Shown here in pieces: positions 22,219 to 33,308 of a stretch of DNA of 64,000 bases (its first letter is position 1; every line of letters begins with the position of its first letter). The position numbers and the translations under genes are program-made. The stretch lies in assembly GCA_037043015.1 (NCBI GenBank), contig CM073331.1, forward strand, positions 1,385,501-1,449,500, in the 5' to 3' direction. This stretch comes from Bryum argenteum. Lineage: Eukaryota; Streptophyta; Bryopsida; Bryales; Bryaceae. The notes under the pieces were generated by a model, which worked only from the letters and a program-made list of their open reading frames with translations, had not been told where the DNA came from and did not search any database.

Positions 22219-24063
22219 TTAGTCCCGGAATCCACGAAGGGTGATTTAAAACAAAAATTTCTATCAATAGACAAGTAAATAAGATCATCAACCCATTGTG
22301 GGTTGGCGTGAATAAATTGCCCGTTTGACATGCCCTTGATGCTATGTCCACGGGACAACTTTTCAATACAAAATGGAACGAGTGCGACACAATCGTATCG
22401 TAAAATAATGCTATGTTGCCGTTGTTAAAAAACACCCTCAAATCGTGAAACAAATCATCAATCTCTTACTTTAGTATGAGTCTTTGAATTTTACTTCTTA
22501 CAACTACCCATTGACATCATGGTTGCCGGTGTACAAAAAATATGTCGTATTTGTTTTAGGAATCTTTTCCATGCATACAAATTTCTTGTATTTCTAAAGT
22601 ATTCATAAGATTTTGATGGTGGGTATTTTCAAGTACAAAAAATAATCTGTAGCTACGCATAAATCAAGCCAAAAGTACATAGTTGAAATTTGAAATGATA
22701 GGAATATTCTTGTACTCCTGTTGACATGTCCATCCATGGAACTAGTTCAAATATTTGCTCATTAATTTTGAATTTCTTTGTATAGTATTGAATTTTTATT
22801 ATGAGTCTCAGTAAGATTGCTTTATTGGGGGAGTCAAGTCGTTCATGAGGCCTAAGGAGAGCAAAAGTCCTCTTCTTCTACTTCAATGCCAACAAAATTC
22901 CATTTAGTTAAGCATAATTCTAGTTAATCCTACCACTAACATAATACTTACATGTCAATTTTGAATCGTTGATTCTTCTTTGATTTTGACACCATAATAC
23001 TCAAAGTTGGCTAACTTTTTTTTTTTTCATTCGGAAACTCCAAAAAAGCCATTTCGACTTTTTTCTTGGGTTTATTTTTTGATGCACCACCGTAAGGTTT
23101 TAAATTTTAGTCTTATAGGCAATCATTAAGACTAATTTGAACAAACATTTTATTCACGTCAACCCCAACACGAACTAGCCTTCATTTTATTTTTTTTTCA
23201 ATTGTAGCTAACTCCACATTGATCCAATTAGGGTAAACTTCGAAACATTCCATTGAATTTAAAACAAGAAAAAACATTCCACAAGGAACTTTGATTTCAA
23301 AATGTACAAAGTATCATCTAACACATTATTTTAAAAATTCAAAAAATCAAAAGTGACGCTTGGGAAACACCGCCCAGCTCATAGAAGTGTGTGTGCAAAT
23401 GGAAAGAATCTTCATGTACGTGTGGCCGAGCCGGCACAGCATTTGTTTCATTTTTTTTTTTTTTTTTTTTTTTTGGTTAATAGAAGGGAACATTCTTTCC
23501 TTTTTTTTTTTGTTTGATTTTGTTTTGTTTTGTTTTGGTTTGGTTTGGTTTTGTTTTGTTTTGTCTGACAACATCAACGACACTGTTGAGTAGTGTGGAA
23601 TTGTTTTTGGGTTTTGTCCATTGAGAATATGCGACATGGAGGTGAAGAATCATTTTCAAGGTTTGATGATGTGTGCATGCATTCGATGAATCTGGTCTTC
23701 TCTACTGTAGTGTAAATGGGTTGTGAAGATAGGTTGTTGAAAGAGAATGAAAGATATGGGAAGTACGTGGTCATCAGAGTATTTTCAAATTCAAATATTT
23801 TAATTTTCTTTCATTTGGAAATAAGAATGTGAATTTGAATCAATGAATATGGCCTTCTTCACTGTAGTGTAAAGGGGCCCTAAAGAAAGGTTGTTGAAAA
23901 TGTTGGACATACTTTTCAAGTAAAAAAGATAAAAGGACGCTTCATATGGGTAGTCACATCGCACATGGGATTGGAGGCCAAAAACCCTCTCAACGTGATT
24001 GGGTCATTTCTTGTAATTTGAAAAATGGAACAATTCTTGCCCTCCTTCAACCTCATGTACAGC
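22219..24063. other. AT-rich intergenic DNA
   Basis: No gene. About 22280-22400 holds a very diverged SINE-like stretch (GGGTTGGCGTGAATAAATTGCCC). Around 23452-23475 is a poly-T run, followed by GTTTTGTTTTGGTTTGG simple repeats to 23565. Two similar blocks with CTTCT(C/T)(C/A)ACTGTAGTGTAAA near 23700 and 23860 suggest a local duplication. Confidence 0.5.
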
Positions 24064-24595
24064 TTAACCCCTAACTCTCATTAAAACCCGAAACGGGTTT
24101 TGGAGGTTCCCGCAAGAAAAAAACTCAACCAACTTTGACCATTATAATCTCACAAATGAGGAAGAATGAACGGTTCAAATTTGGTACGTGAGAAGAATGT
24201 CAATTGAAATATGAGATCTTACGGTTGATTCTTTTAAATAATGCTTGGATTGAGATTTTTTGAGCTTAACCCCTAAAGATCCAAGAAAGCCGAAATGGCT
24301 TTTTGGGGTTTCCGCAGGAAAAAAAGTCAGTCAACTTTGACCATTATAATCTCAAAATCGGAAAAAAATTAACGGTTCAAATTTGACATATGAGTATAGG
24401 GTCAAGTTCACTTCAAGATCCTACGGTTGGATCTTCTAATTAATGCTTAGATTGAGTTTTTTCGGGCCTGAAGTAGAAGAGGGTCCTTTGTGATAATTTA
24501 GACAATTTTGTATCAAGGATCTTTAGGGGTTAATCTAAAGAAAGTTCAAATTTTGTGACTTAGACCATTTTGCAACAAGGAGAGTTAGGGGTTAA
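24064..24595 (+). mobile_element. TTAA-flanked element, family A2, split by a nested A1 copy
   Basis: Outer ends are TTAACCCCTAACTCTC and AGAGTTAGGGGTTAA. The element matches the uninterrupted A2 copy at 51094-51362 on both sides of the insertion at 24266-24533. Removing the insert plus one TTAA restores the other copy's order (GAGCTTAATCTAAAG). Confidence 0.92.
24266..24533 (+). mobile_element. Complete family A1 element nested in A2
   Basis: It starts TTAACCCCTAAAGATCC and ends GGATCTTTAGGGGTTAA. Both TTAA copies flank the insert, where the related element has one. The interior has AAGATCCTACGGTTGGATCT and matches the element at 41281-41548 in reverse. Confidence 0.93.
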
Positions 24596-25430
24596 CTCCC
24601 CATGTGATTATTCTAACTTTCTAGGACCGAAGAGGCCACTTCTTGAGTACAAACTATAACATCTTAACCTTGTGTTAGTTACTCTATATGAAAAAATTAA
24701 CTCCTAAATATCTCCAATTATATTAATGCAACATTGATGTTTTGACAATGGAATCCTATTCTTCTCAAAGTCAAATTCATCATTATTTGTATGAAAGCCC
24801 CCTATGTTTTGATTGCACAAATCGTTTTTTTACTAGATTCTACTTATTATGGCATTCTTTCTACATACACGTAAGCTAAAGGCATCTAATTCGGTGGCAA
24901 GCCTCATACAATTATCAATTACATTGCAGATGAGACTTTTAAGATCTAAAGATATAGATGAGAATTTGAAGATGTACACAAAATGAGACTCCACGGTTTC
25001 AAAAACTTACGCAAACTATATATATATATATAGATATATATTTTGGTACATTAGTATCCTCTTGCACTTCCTTACAAGAACATGTAAAATTTCCAATTAC
25101 AGTAATAGGCACACCACCAAAATTCACCAATTTAGGTACCTCTATCCTAACTTGTTGAAGTGAGCCCCTCCAAGAGCTCAAATTGCAAATGATAATAAAA
25201 ATGTCACATGACACATTTAACTACTTCTAGACCATAAGCACTCCAAAAGTAAGGCATCAGAGGCTCCCTCCAATAAGATACAATGTAAACACAAAAATGT
25301 AAATCCACATATCTTCGGAGAATATAAAGATAATCACATCCCGATTGTAAAATTTCAACCAAGGTAATCGTCACTCCACAAAATTAAAAAATTCCAAAAT
25401 TCCGCTCCAATCCATAATTCCTAAATTTAC
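24596..25430. other. AT-rich intergenic DNA
   Basis: No gene. A (TA)n/GATATA tract lies at about 25018-25040. Nothing else recognised. Confidence 0.4.
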
Positions 25431-25730
25431 TTAACCCTTAAACGCCCCATGGGGTCTGGAACGAGCAACCCAAAATTAAATCACAACACCTTTTTGGACT
25501 TGGGCATCATGAATATTGCACTTCTTGAACTTTGGCATCATGAATGAACTAAGCTTGCAACCTCCTACAAGGGTATGTACAACCCTAAACTACCTATCAC
25601 AATCCTTTCAAACCACACAATACCACTCATACAAATTGTGATCTGAATTGTAAAAATGAACGCATCATAAGAAGGTGACCAGTTTGACATCAAAATATAA
25701 GTGAAAAGTTGAGTACAATGAGAGCTACAG
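25431..25730 (+). mobile_element. TTAA family B element, truncated at its right end
   Basis: It starts TTAACCCTTAAACGCCCC and follows the family B body (GCATCATGAATGAAC, GAAGGTGACCAGTTTGACAT, GTTGAGTACAATGAGAGCTAC), then stops matching near 25730. The right terminal repeat is absent. Confidence 0.8.
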
Positions 25731-26621
25731 AGCAAAAGCTGAGGTAGGTCTTTTTGATCGCCTGGGTCCGCTAATCTATGATACTATTGTTTTTGTTGTT
25801 TATTGTTTTGGACGCTTCCTCTGTGTTTTCGTAGCTCGATCGGTGACGACACTTGCTGATGAATGCTCATTAATGAAGAAACAGTGTTATTGTGCAATGT
25901 GGGGTGGAGGAAATTTTTTTCTGAGTGTTGAATACAGTGAATGAGGGTTTAGGGTTTAAGAAATAGAGTTGCTGGTTTCTTGATTAGAGCCCGTTTGGAG
26001 TTTAAAGCTTTTCAGATGGTTTTGACAGTGTTGTTCAGGTTTTGGGTTTGAGATTGTTGATTGCTTTATCTGAGATTAATTGTTGTTGGAATGAGAGATT
26101 TGCTCTTACTGTAGCATCTCTTCTGTAGCATTGACTACAGTAATACTCAGAGTGTAAGAAAGAAACAGTATCACCGACAGACTGCTTGTTGATCTTCGGA
26201 GTCTGTTCAGGTTCAGGGTTTTTTTTTAACAGACTTGCGTTGGAATGCAATTTACGAATTGAAGCTCGAATTCAGGGTTTAGGGTTTAAGGTAAAACCTG
26301 CATCAAATTGTTGTTGGATAGAGAGAGACTTGACCCAAATTTAGCATGTCTCCCTTCCCCATTCAGGGTTTAGGGTTTAAGAACTAGATCTGCAGGTGAT
26401 ACTTCTGTTGAATCACCGACTGCTTGTTCAGGGTTTAAGAGAAAACTGCTTCTTTCGGCGATTACTTGTTGTTGCACTGATGGAGTTGCTCACGAAGGTC
26501 GAGATTTAACATGTCTCAGAGTCTTTTTAGGGTTTAAGAAACAGAGCCGCAGTTGGTACTGTTCATGATTTGGAATCACCGACTGCTTCAGGGTTTAGGA
26601 TTTTGTACCTGTAGCTAGCCA
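25731..26621 (+). promoter_or_regulatory. Leader/promoter of the RMT2-type gene with many telo-box motifs
   Basis: CAGGGTTTAGGGTTTAAG or a close variant occurs near 25945, 26272 and 26363. Shorter AGGGTTTAAG or AGGGTTTAGG forms occur near 26428, 26529 and 26589. They alternate with a loosely repeated block containing CACCGACTGCTT. The motif is the telo-box in reverse, so this is a repeat-built leader or promoter. No other gene. Confidence 0.65.
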
Positions 26622-28421
26622 ATGGAGGGAGGAGAGGGAGTAGAAGCGTTGCAGAAAGCGGCGAAGGATGGTGAGCTCGAGGAAGTGCAACGACTACTCG
26701 CCGCAGGGGTGGACGCGTGCGAGGGAAACGAACAAGGCATGACGCCATTGATGCTGGCAGCCCAGAACGGCCACGCCCAGATCGTTCGCGCTCTCCTTCA
26801 AGCAGGCGCTCCCTGGAATGCGTTGAACCCCTCTGGCCAGTGCGCCGGTGACTTCGCCATGGATGCTGGCCACCAGGAAGCTTTCGATGAACTACTCAAC
26901 GCCGGTACGTACTTGAACTCCACTCTCACCATCAACCAATTCCCCTTCAAAGAAGCAGATCTTGAATACGACTCCTCTTCTTCCAAGTGAGGCTGCATCT
27001 TTCATTGTTGGCGGCGATTCAGAAATTTATCAAAGTCAAGTGATCTGATTGCATTACGAATGAGAAGAAAACTGATCTCAAATGGATAATGCCCAATGCA
27101 AACTGCTTTTCGCCTCTCTTTGAACTTCTACGCAAAGTGCACTCATATGATTGTTTCATTCAATGGGGTACCACATTTTAATGCAACCCCTTGTCTTGAG
27201 CTCTTTCATGGGAAGGAAGAAAACAAGCTTGGGTTTTAGCAGGGGATCGAGAGTCAAATGTATAATGTTCTCAGATTAGCTCAAGTCTCAGTAATCCAAA
27301 CTGCTAATCGCCTCTCTTTTGTTACCTGCAGTTTTAATGTTGCATTTTGAAGAGAACGCTGTATCGCTTTCAGTGGATCTTGACTGTTGTTTTCATGGTT
27401 GCAGGAATTCAATCTGAGTTGATTCTCGGCGTGGTAGCTCGCCAAGAGAAGAAATCCTCGTCAGACACGAAGCCCTACTTACAGCAACGAGTAGAATACT
27501 CCGAGAGCACGCTCATAGACGAAGAGAACAAGGGCGTGATGATGGCGTGGGAGAAGCCACTGATGTCCGCCCACGCCAAGGCCATCTGCGCCAGCGGGGG
27601 GCATGTCTTGAACGTGGGCTTCGGCATGGGCTTGGTGGACACTGCGATCCAAAGCTACAATCCTGCTAGTCATACCATCATTGAGGCGCATCCGGAGGTT
27701 TATAAACGGATGCTCGAGACTGGGTGGGGTGAGAAGCCGAATGTGAGGATCTTGTTCGGGCGATGGCAGGATGTGATCGATCAGTTGGATTCTTATGATG
27801 GTGAGTAAACTACTGCATTTAAACACAATTTGTTTCCGTTTTTGGACTCCAAAGCTTGCACAGCAGAATTTCTTTAAAGTCTTCCACTCTTGCTAATCCT
27901 GATGCACTTATCAAATCCTCGAAACCCTAATTTCCAATCCTAATTGTACTCTCTCCGACAATTGCATCCTCATGGCTACTATCATACCCTAAATTTCATC
28001 GGATCGCTAGTTTCAGGATTTCATGCAGAATTGCATCACTTATTTTCAGGATTGTGCAGTTTTTAGAAATTGTGATTTGCTTTTTCGTGCAGGTATATTC
28101 TTCGACACATATGGCGAATACTACGACGACTTGAAAGAGTTCCACAACCACCTACCGAAGCTATTAAGAAAGGAAGGCGTGTACTCCTACTTCAACGGCC
28201 TATGCGCCACAAACGCCTTCTTTCACGTGGTCTACTGTCAGCTCGTGGCACTGGAGCTCGCTCAACTGGGTCTCACCACGCAGTTCATTCCTCTCCCAGT
28301 CAAAGATTGCTTCGATGAGGAGACTTGGAAGGGGATTTATCACAAGTACTGGCAGCTTGATACGTATTTCCTTCCTGTTTGCCAAGAAGAGGAAAATGCT
28401 GATCAAAATCAGGAGCAATAA
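26622..28421 (+). CDS. Ankyrin-repeat SAM methyltransferase, RMT2/guanidinoacetate-methyltransferase-like
   Basis: Three exons, 26622-26904, 27405-27800 and 28093-28421, join in phase to 335 aa. Residues about 5-95 form ankyrin repeats (GMTPLMLAAQNGHAQIVRALLQAG). Residues about 120-320 are a class I SAM-dependent methyltransferase with motif I VLNVGFGMGLVD (Gly-rich loop near 165-170), the acidic IIEAHPEVYKRM strand and IFFDTYGEYYDDL. This is the architecture of yeast Rmt2, which methylates the delta nitrogen of arginine in ribosomal protein L12, and of the single plant homologue. The C-terminus ends in an acidic/Gln tail. The ATG fits the family start. The telo-box-rich leader suits a ribosome-linked role. 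Target and activity here are inferred from the family. Confidence 0.93.
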
Positions 28422-30174
28422 AAAGTGCTACGTTCCTCGTGTAATTGGTTTTTCATGAAAATGCCCTGCTCATTTGTGGCTGTTTTTGAGATACCTATTT
28501 CCTTCCTTCCTGTTTGTCAAGATATGCATGAACCGGAAGAAGAAGAGGAAAAATGTGATGATGTTTCATGGCAATGGCTTGCTGATTCCTGCTGTTTTGA
28601 GTGGGCTCTTATTTTGAGTTTTGTTGGCTCTTGTTGGGTATGTTGTTTATAGAAAGAGTAGGTAATGACTGTCATGTTGCTATCAACTTGTGCCTAATCC
28701 GGAGAGAGTTAAGGGAGTTTGGATTTGCAAATTAGGGTTTTGTGAGTCATTCCTGGAAAATTGCAGTTTAGTTCGTTGTGAGTCACTCCTGAAAATCTGC
28801 CGTTTGCATCGATACTTACGGTCGTCGAGCCATCGTACATGCATACAGGCTGTTTTTCTTTCATGGCCATGAATAGATTGTGTAAATACTAAATTAGCAT
28901 CACGAATGGATATTTCATTCACGCCTGCCCCTTAGAAAGGGACCAGAGTTTCTATCTATGTATCTTTGAATACTAATTTTGTTTCTATTTCTGGTGAATT
29001 TTTCTAGGGCTCCATAATGCTTGTGTAGTTGGATTCGTATTTGTGTTTTTGTTCAATCTAAAATTAGGTCATTTTCTTGACTTTTGGTAACTTTCTCTCT
29101 GCAATGTGATAGAATTGGTTTGGTGAATTTCCAATCCTGATAGGCCAATCATAGGGCGCGTAGCCCCCAGAGAGATCGAAAAAATTTCGGAAAAGGTCAA
29201 GAAAGAGGTTCCCAAAAAGTGAATAGGCCCCGGCGCTGTGGAAGGGTACTCGTTGATGTAAGAGATTGGTTCCAGAAGAATTCGAGGTAGGCTTACCAAA
29301 TTGATATTTGAACGTAGTTTGTTAGTCTCTTAGTAAGATGGCCGATATCGGAATTTAAAGCTACAATTGCACAACGAATTGCTAGGCAACAAAAGTTAGG
29401 CTTCTCCTCGATTGCGACTTCGCGACGCAGGAATGAGTGCGAGGAGCAACTTTGCGTCGTAGGAGCAAGTGGAGGGATAGTTGGAGTCGTGCAACGAGGG
29501 TCAAGGCTCGAGCGGTAGAGCCCCTTTACTTTTTGGGAATCTTTTTCTTGACTTTTTAGATTATTTTTCGAATTTTGAGGGAGCTAGGGGTTGTCTGATT
29601 GGCCCATCAAGATTGGGAATTCACCAAACCAATTCTAATTTATATTGTAGATAAATACTTATAGTATATATTTTGTAAGTTTCTAAGAACATTCCAAACC
29701 CTTATTCAAATGATTTTCTTGTTTGAAATAGAATATGCAAGGCTCAATTTTTGCGTCGTCGTTTTAAGCTCTGCTAGATTTTTGATGTACTATCAAATTA
29801 CAACTTAGAAGAATCAGGAATAGTAAATTACAAGTATAGATTATTAAGGGACCCAATGGATAATGAAAACTAAAGTGTATGAGATGTGGAGAAATCTTAG
29901 TCTATTGAAATGAGATGGGGACGTTTTATGGGTTAACCTCTCAAGCTCTACGGCCAAACTCCTATGTTTTATCCTCAAAACTACCTCTTCAATTCAAAGT
30001 TACACTTGAGAACTCGAAATTTATTTGAAGTATGTTATCTTTGAATCTAGTATCTAACTATTTGTGCAATCTTAGACATCAAAAGTGAGCATGAATGATC
30101 CTATAGAAAAGATATGAGACATCTTCCTACCTAAAACAAGTTTGAGCTTCACAACCCAAAAAGTCAAATGAAGA
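28422..30174. other. 3' flank of the methyltransferase gene and repeat DNA
   Basis: No further gene. A SINE 3' end in plus orientation lies at about 28900-28966 (TTCATTCACGCC, then AGAAAGGGACC, AGAGTTTCTATCTATGTATC). Around 29100-29630 a GC-richer block has AATTGGTTTGGTGAATT near its start and AATTCACCAAACCAATT near its end, an inverted-repeat element of about 530 bp. Confidence 0.55.
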
Positions 30175-30480
30175 AGAAACTCCAATCTGTTTAGAGGCAG
30201 GCGTGAACACAATGTTTGTTTGACCTATCCTTGGATGTATGCTCCGAGGTCATTACACCAATGGCAAGACTACTAACCCCTCTTGGAGTATACACTATGA
30301 TAATCCCTACCTAGCCACTAGAGCCTTAGGGATACCCCGCATGGTATCCTCCAAAAGGGATTTTAGGTACCCATACAGCGAGGTCCAAGAACCCCCATCA
30401 TAGCTGGGTGGACTATGATGGTCAGCACCACGCCGACATGAAGAGTCGAACCCACGTACTCCCAGTGTGTTTTGCTCCTT
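30175..30480 (-). mobile_element. SINE copy retaining a Pol III B box, diverged
   Basis: It starts AGAAACTCCAATCTG (tail side) and continues through GGCAGGCGTGAACACAATG, ATACCCCGCATGGTATCC and GGTACCCATACAGCGAGGTCC to GAGTCGAACCCACG. On the minus strand the last block reads CGTGGGTTCGACTC, a good B box. It belongs to the same subfamily as the fragment at 2246. Confidence 0.75.
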
Positions 30481-32058
30481 CACATTTTTTTTCATTTTTG
30501 TTAGGTGAGTGCTTACTTCAAACACCATTTAGCAAGACATTAAATTTTTTGTATAGGGATTGCACTACGCAAAATACAATTAGGTGCATTGTAATACTCT
30601 AGATTGAATTTTTGGTACACAACTTGTTGATTAATGTTTAGTGTTAGTTATTGGAAGTCAAATTTAACAAAATTTTGAATAGTTTTGAGATTATTATTCA
30701 ATTTTAGTTGCCATATCAATCAATATCCTCCTTCTTTTCCTAATACCATCAATTCTAGATGAATTCTATTTCTTTATCTGAATTTTTAGGATTTTCTACA
30801 TTTAACGTTTTGTCTTGACCCCCAAACGTCCCCAATGTCATTTTTCTACATTTTGGATGAAGAGCACAAAGTTTAATGAGCCATATCTTCTTCATTCAAA
30901 CTTTGTTTTTGACGCAATTACTTTAGTTGGGTCCCAAATCAAGTCTAGATTGTAGATTCATTAAATTAAGTATAAATGAATAGCATGCATATTAGTGAAG
31001 GTGGTTTTTGGTTTTGGGATTTCAAACATTAGGCATGTTCCACCATTGAAAGCCAATTATGTGAAAGAAAAATAGGTTTTCATGATTTTCTTTACATGGT
31101 CATGATCTTCAACCCTGAACATGCCGAATGTGGATGAAGGGCAAAAACTTTGAAGAGTCGTAACATCTTTGTCGAGACCGTGTTTCAGATAAAATCACTT
31201 GGAATGGGTTCCAAATCAAGTCTTGTTTGTGTGATTACAATTGCAGGTCTATAAAATGAAGTATAAATAAATGGCATGCATTTTAGTGAAGGCATCTCCT
31301 TTTTTTGGGCTTTCAAACATGGGGCATGTGTACCATTGTGAGGCAATTATGGGAAATTAAAAAGATGTTTTTATGAATTTCCATTATAGAACCTGATCTT
31401 AAGGTGAAGGCTCAAAACTTTCTAATTGGAAGATTTTTCTCATAAGCTTTTGTTCAAGGGTGTTATTGAAATGAAGGTAAATATATTTGTAGTTGATGGT
31501 TTCTTCATTGCAATAAGTCTATTGGCATCATTTTTACTTCAAAGTGAATGTGATGAGATATTGTGATGTTTTCTTTGTACTAGTATGTAATGATCTCACA
31601 ATCTATGAGGCCTCATGACTCAAAATTTGAGCCCCATGATGGACAACCTGTTTACTACAAGATTTTAGAGTTGAAATTTGATCGGATAACTTACCCTGGT
31701 TTCCACTTATGGAACTTTTTCGAGAAAGTGTTTGTTTTTGTACGAATGAGTCAATTCGTGGATGGTTTCAGATGATTCCCAACAACTTTCTAGTAGGAAG
31801 CTTTTTGATCCAAATGACATTGGCATAGGATCTACAATATTGTTTCTACAATGAAAAAAGTGGAAAATTGGATGAGTTTTGAGGAGCTATATCTCCTTCA
31901 GGCACCGTTGGATTTGAACTCTATTTTTTGGGATGGGTTCCAATTAGAAAGTATGACAAGATTGAAGAATGTTTAAGATAAGGCATGGATTTAAGTGCAA
32001 AGGGTCTAATTTTGGACTATTCTTTCTTTGTAATATTTTTGGTAATTTTCATTTGAGC

Positions 32059-32095
<37 letters not shown>

Positions 32096-33306
32096 CCCTA
32101 CAATAGTGTTATTGAGATGGAGGTGAACAACTTTCTTGTTGGTAAATTTTTGATTGCAATTGGTATGTTGTTAGAATTTCCACTCTAAAGTGAAAACAAT
32201 GAAATTTCGTAATCTGCTTTTGATACTAATATATTGTGATCTAGAAATCTATAATGCCTCATCACTCAGATTTTGAACCACACAACCTACAACAAGTTTG
32301 TTACAAATTTTTATGATTGAGATCTAAAAAACTTGTCTTCTTTTTCATCTATCACACTCTTTTTAGATGTGTTTTTTTGAGAAGAATAGGCTAGAATGTC
32401 TAGGGGTTAATGATTGTTGTAGTGTTTTAACACTAAAGTGATGTGTGGCATATAATGTTTGACGTCACATTGAACGTTTACAACACTACTCAACATATCT
32501 TGTGTTGTGGCATTCACAAAGTGTTTTCAAGAATACTCCCTTGACTGCCATAAAGAACTTGGAGTTTCTTTACAAGCGATGAAGTAGGAAGGAATTTTTG
32601 TAGCTCACATCACTTGAATGTTTCATAAAGATTCATTGAAAAGTTCCCCTTGTCCAAAACAAGCAGAGTTCATCCAGAATCTTGTCTCATCCAAAACTAG
32701 TATGGCCCACGGCGTTGCCACGAAATTAGGTCATTTTGTAATTTTAGGTGATTTGGAAGAGATATATACTTCAATATCTTGGAACCTGTCGACCCGTTTT
32801 GCGATCCGATTGTATTCCAATGAGGCTCGATCCAACCGGCGGTTCCAAAGATCATGATGTCACTCGCAAAACAATGCAAAACAAATGATCGGCCTTAAAC
32901 AATATACTAGTATGGCCGGCACCATTGCCATAATAAATTAATAAATAATAAATAATTAGGTCATTTTTTTAATTTTTGGTGATTTGGGGGCCCTAAATCT
33001 CAAAATTCAATATCGCCGAATGCGTTAACCCGTTTTGCGATCCGATTGTTTTCTACAACTCTACAAAAAAACCCGCTTCCAACAACACGTCATGTGGCCC
33101 GACCCAACTGGTGATTCCCAAGATCATGATGTCACTTGCAAAATAAAACAAAACAAGACAAAACAAAACAAAGTGCTCACCTTTAATAGTATGACCACGA
33201 CGCTGCTACGGATATAGCGTCAAATTTTGTATACTTAAGTGAGTTACTATAAAAATAATAAAAGTAATAAAAATGATTAAAAGTTTTTATAATTAGGTCA
33301 CTATTG
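30481..33306. repeat. Repeat-only stretch with long tandem duplications
   Basis: No gene. About 30820-31100 and 31100-31400 are diverged tandem units (CATGCAT.TTAGTGAAGG, GGGTTCCAAATCAAGTCT). About 31430-31620 and 32100-32290 are another pair (GTGTTATTGA.ATG.AGGT, CCTCA.CACTCAGATTTTGA-like). A 37-base poly-T ends near 32095. A lone CTAGGGGTTAA terminus ends at 32410. About 32700-32880 and 32930-33140 are two copies of a unit with TGCGATCCGATTGT and GATCATGATGTCACT. Confidence 0.6.
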
Positions 33307-33308
33307 TA

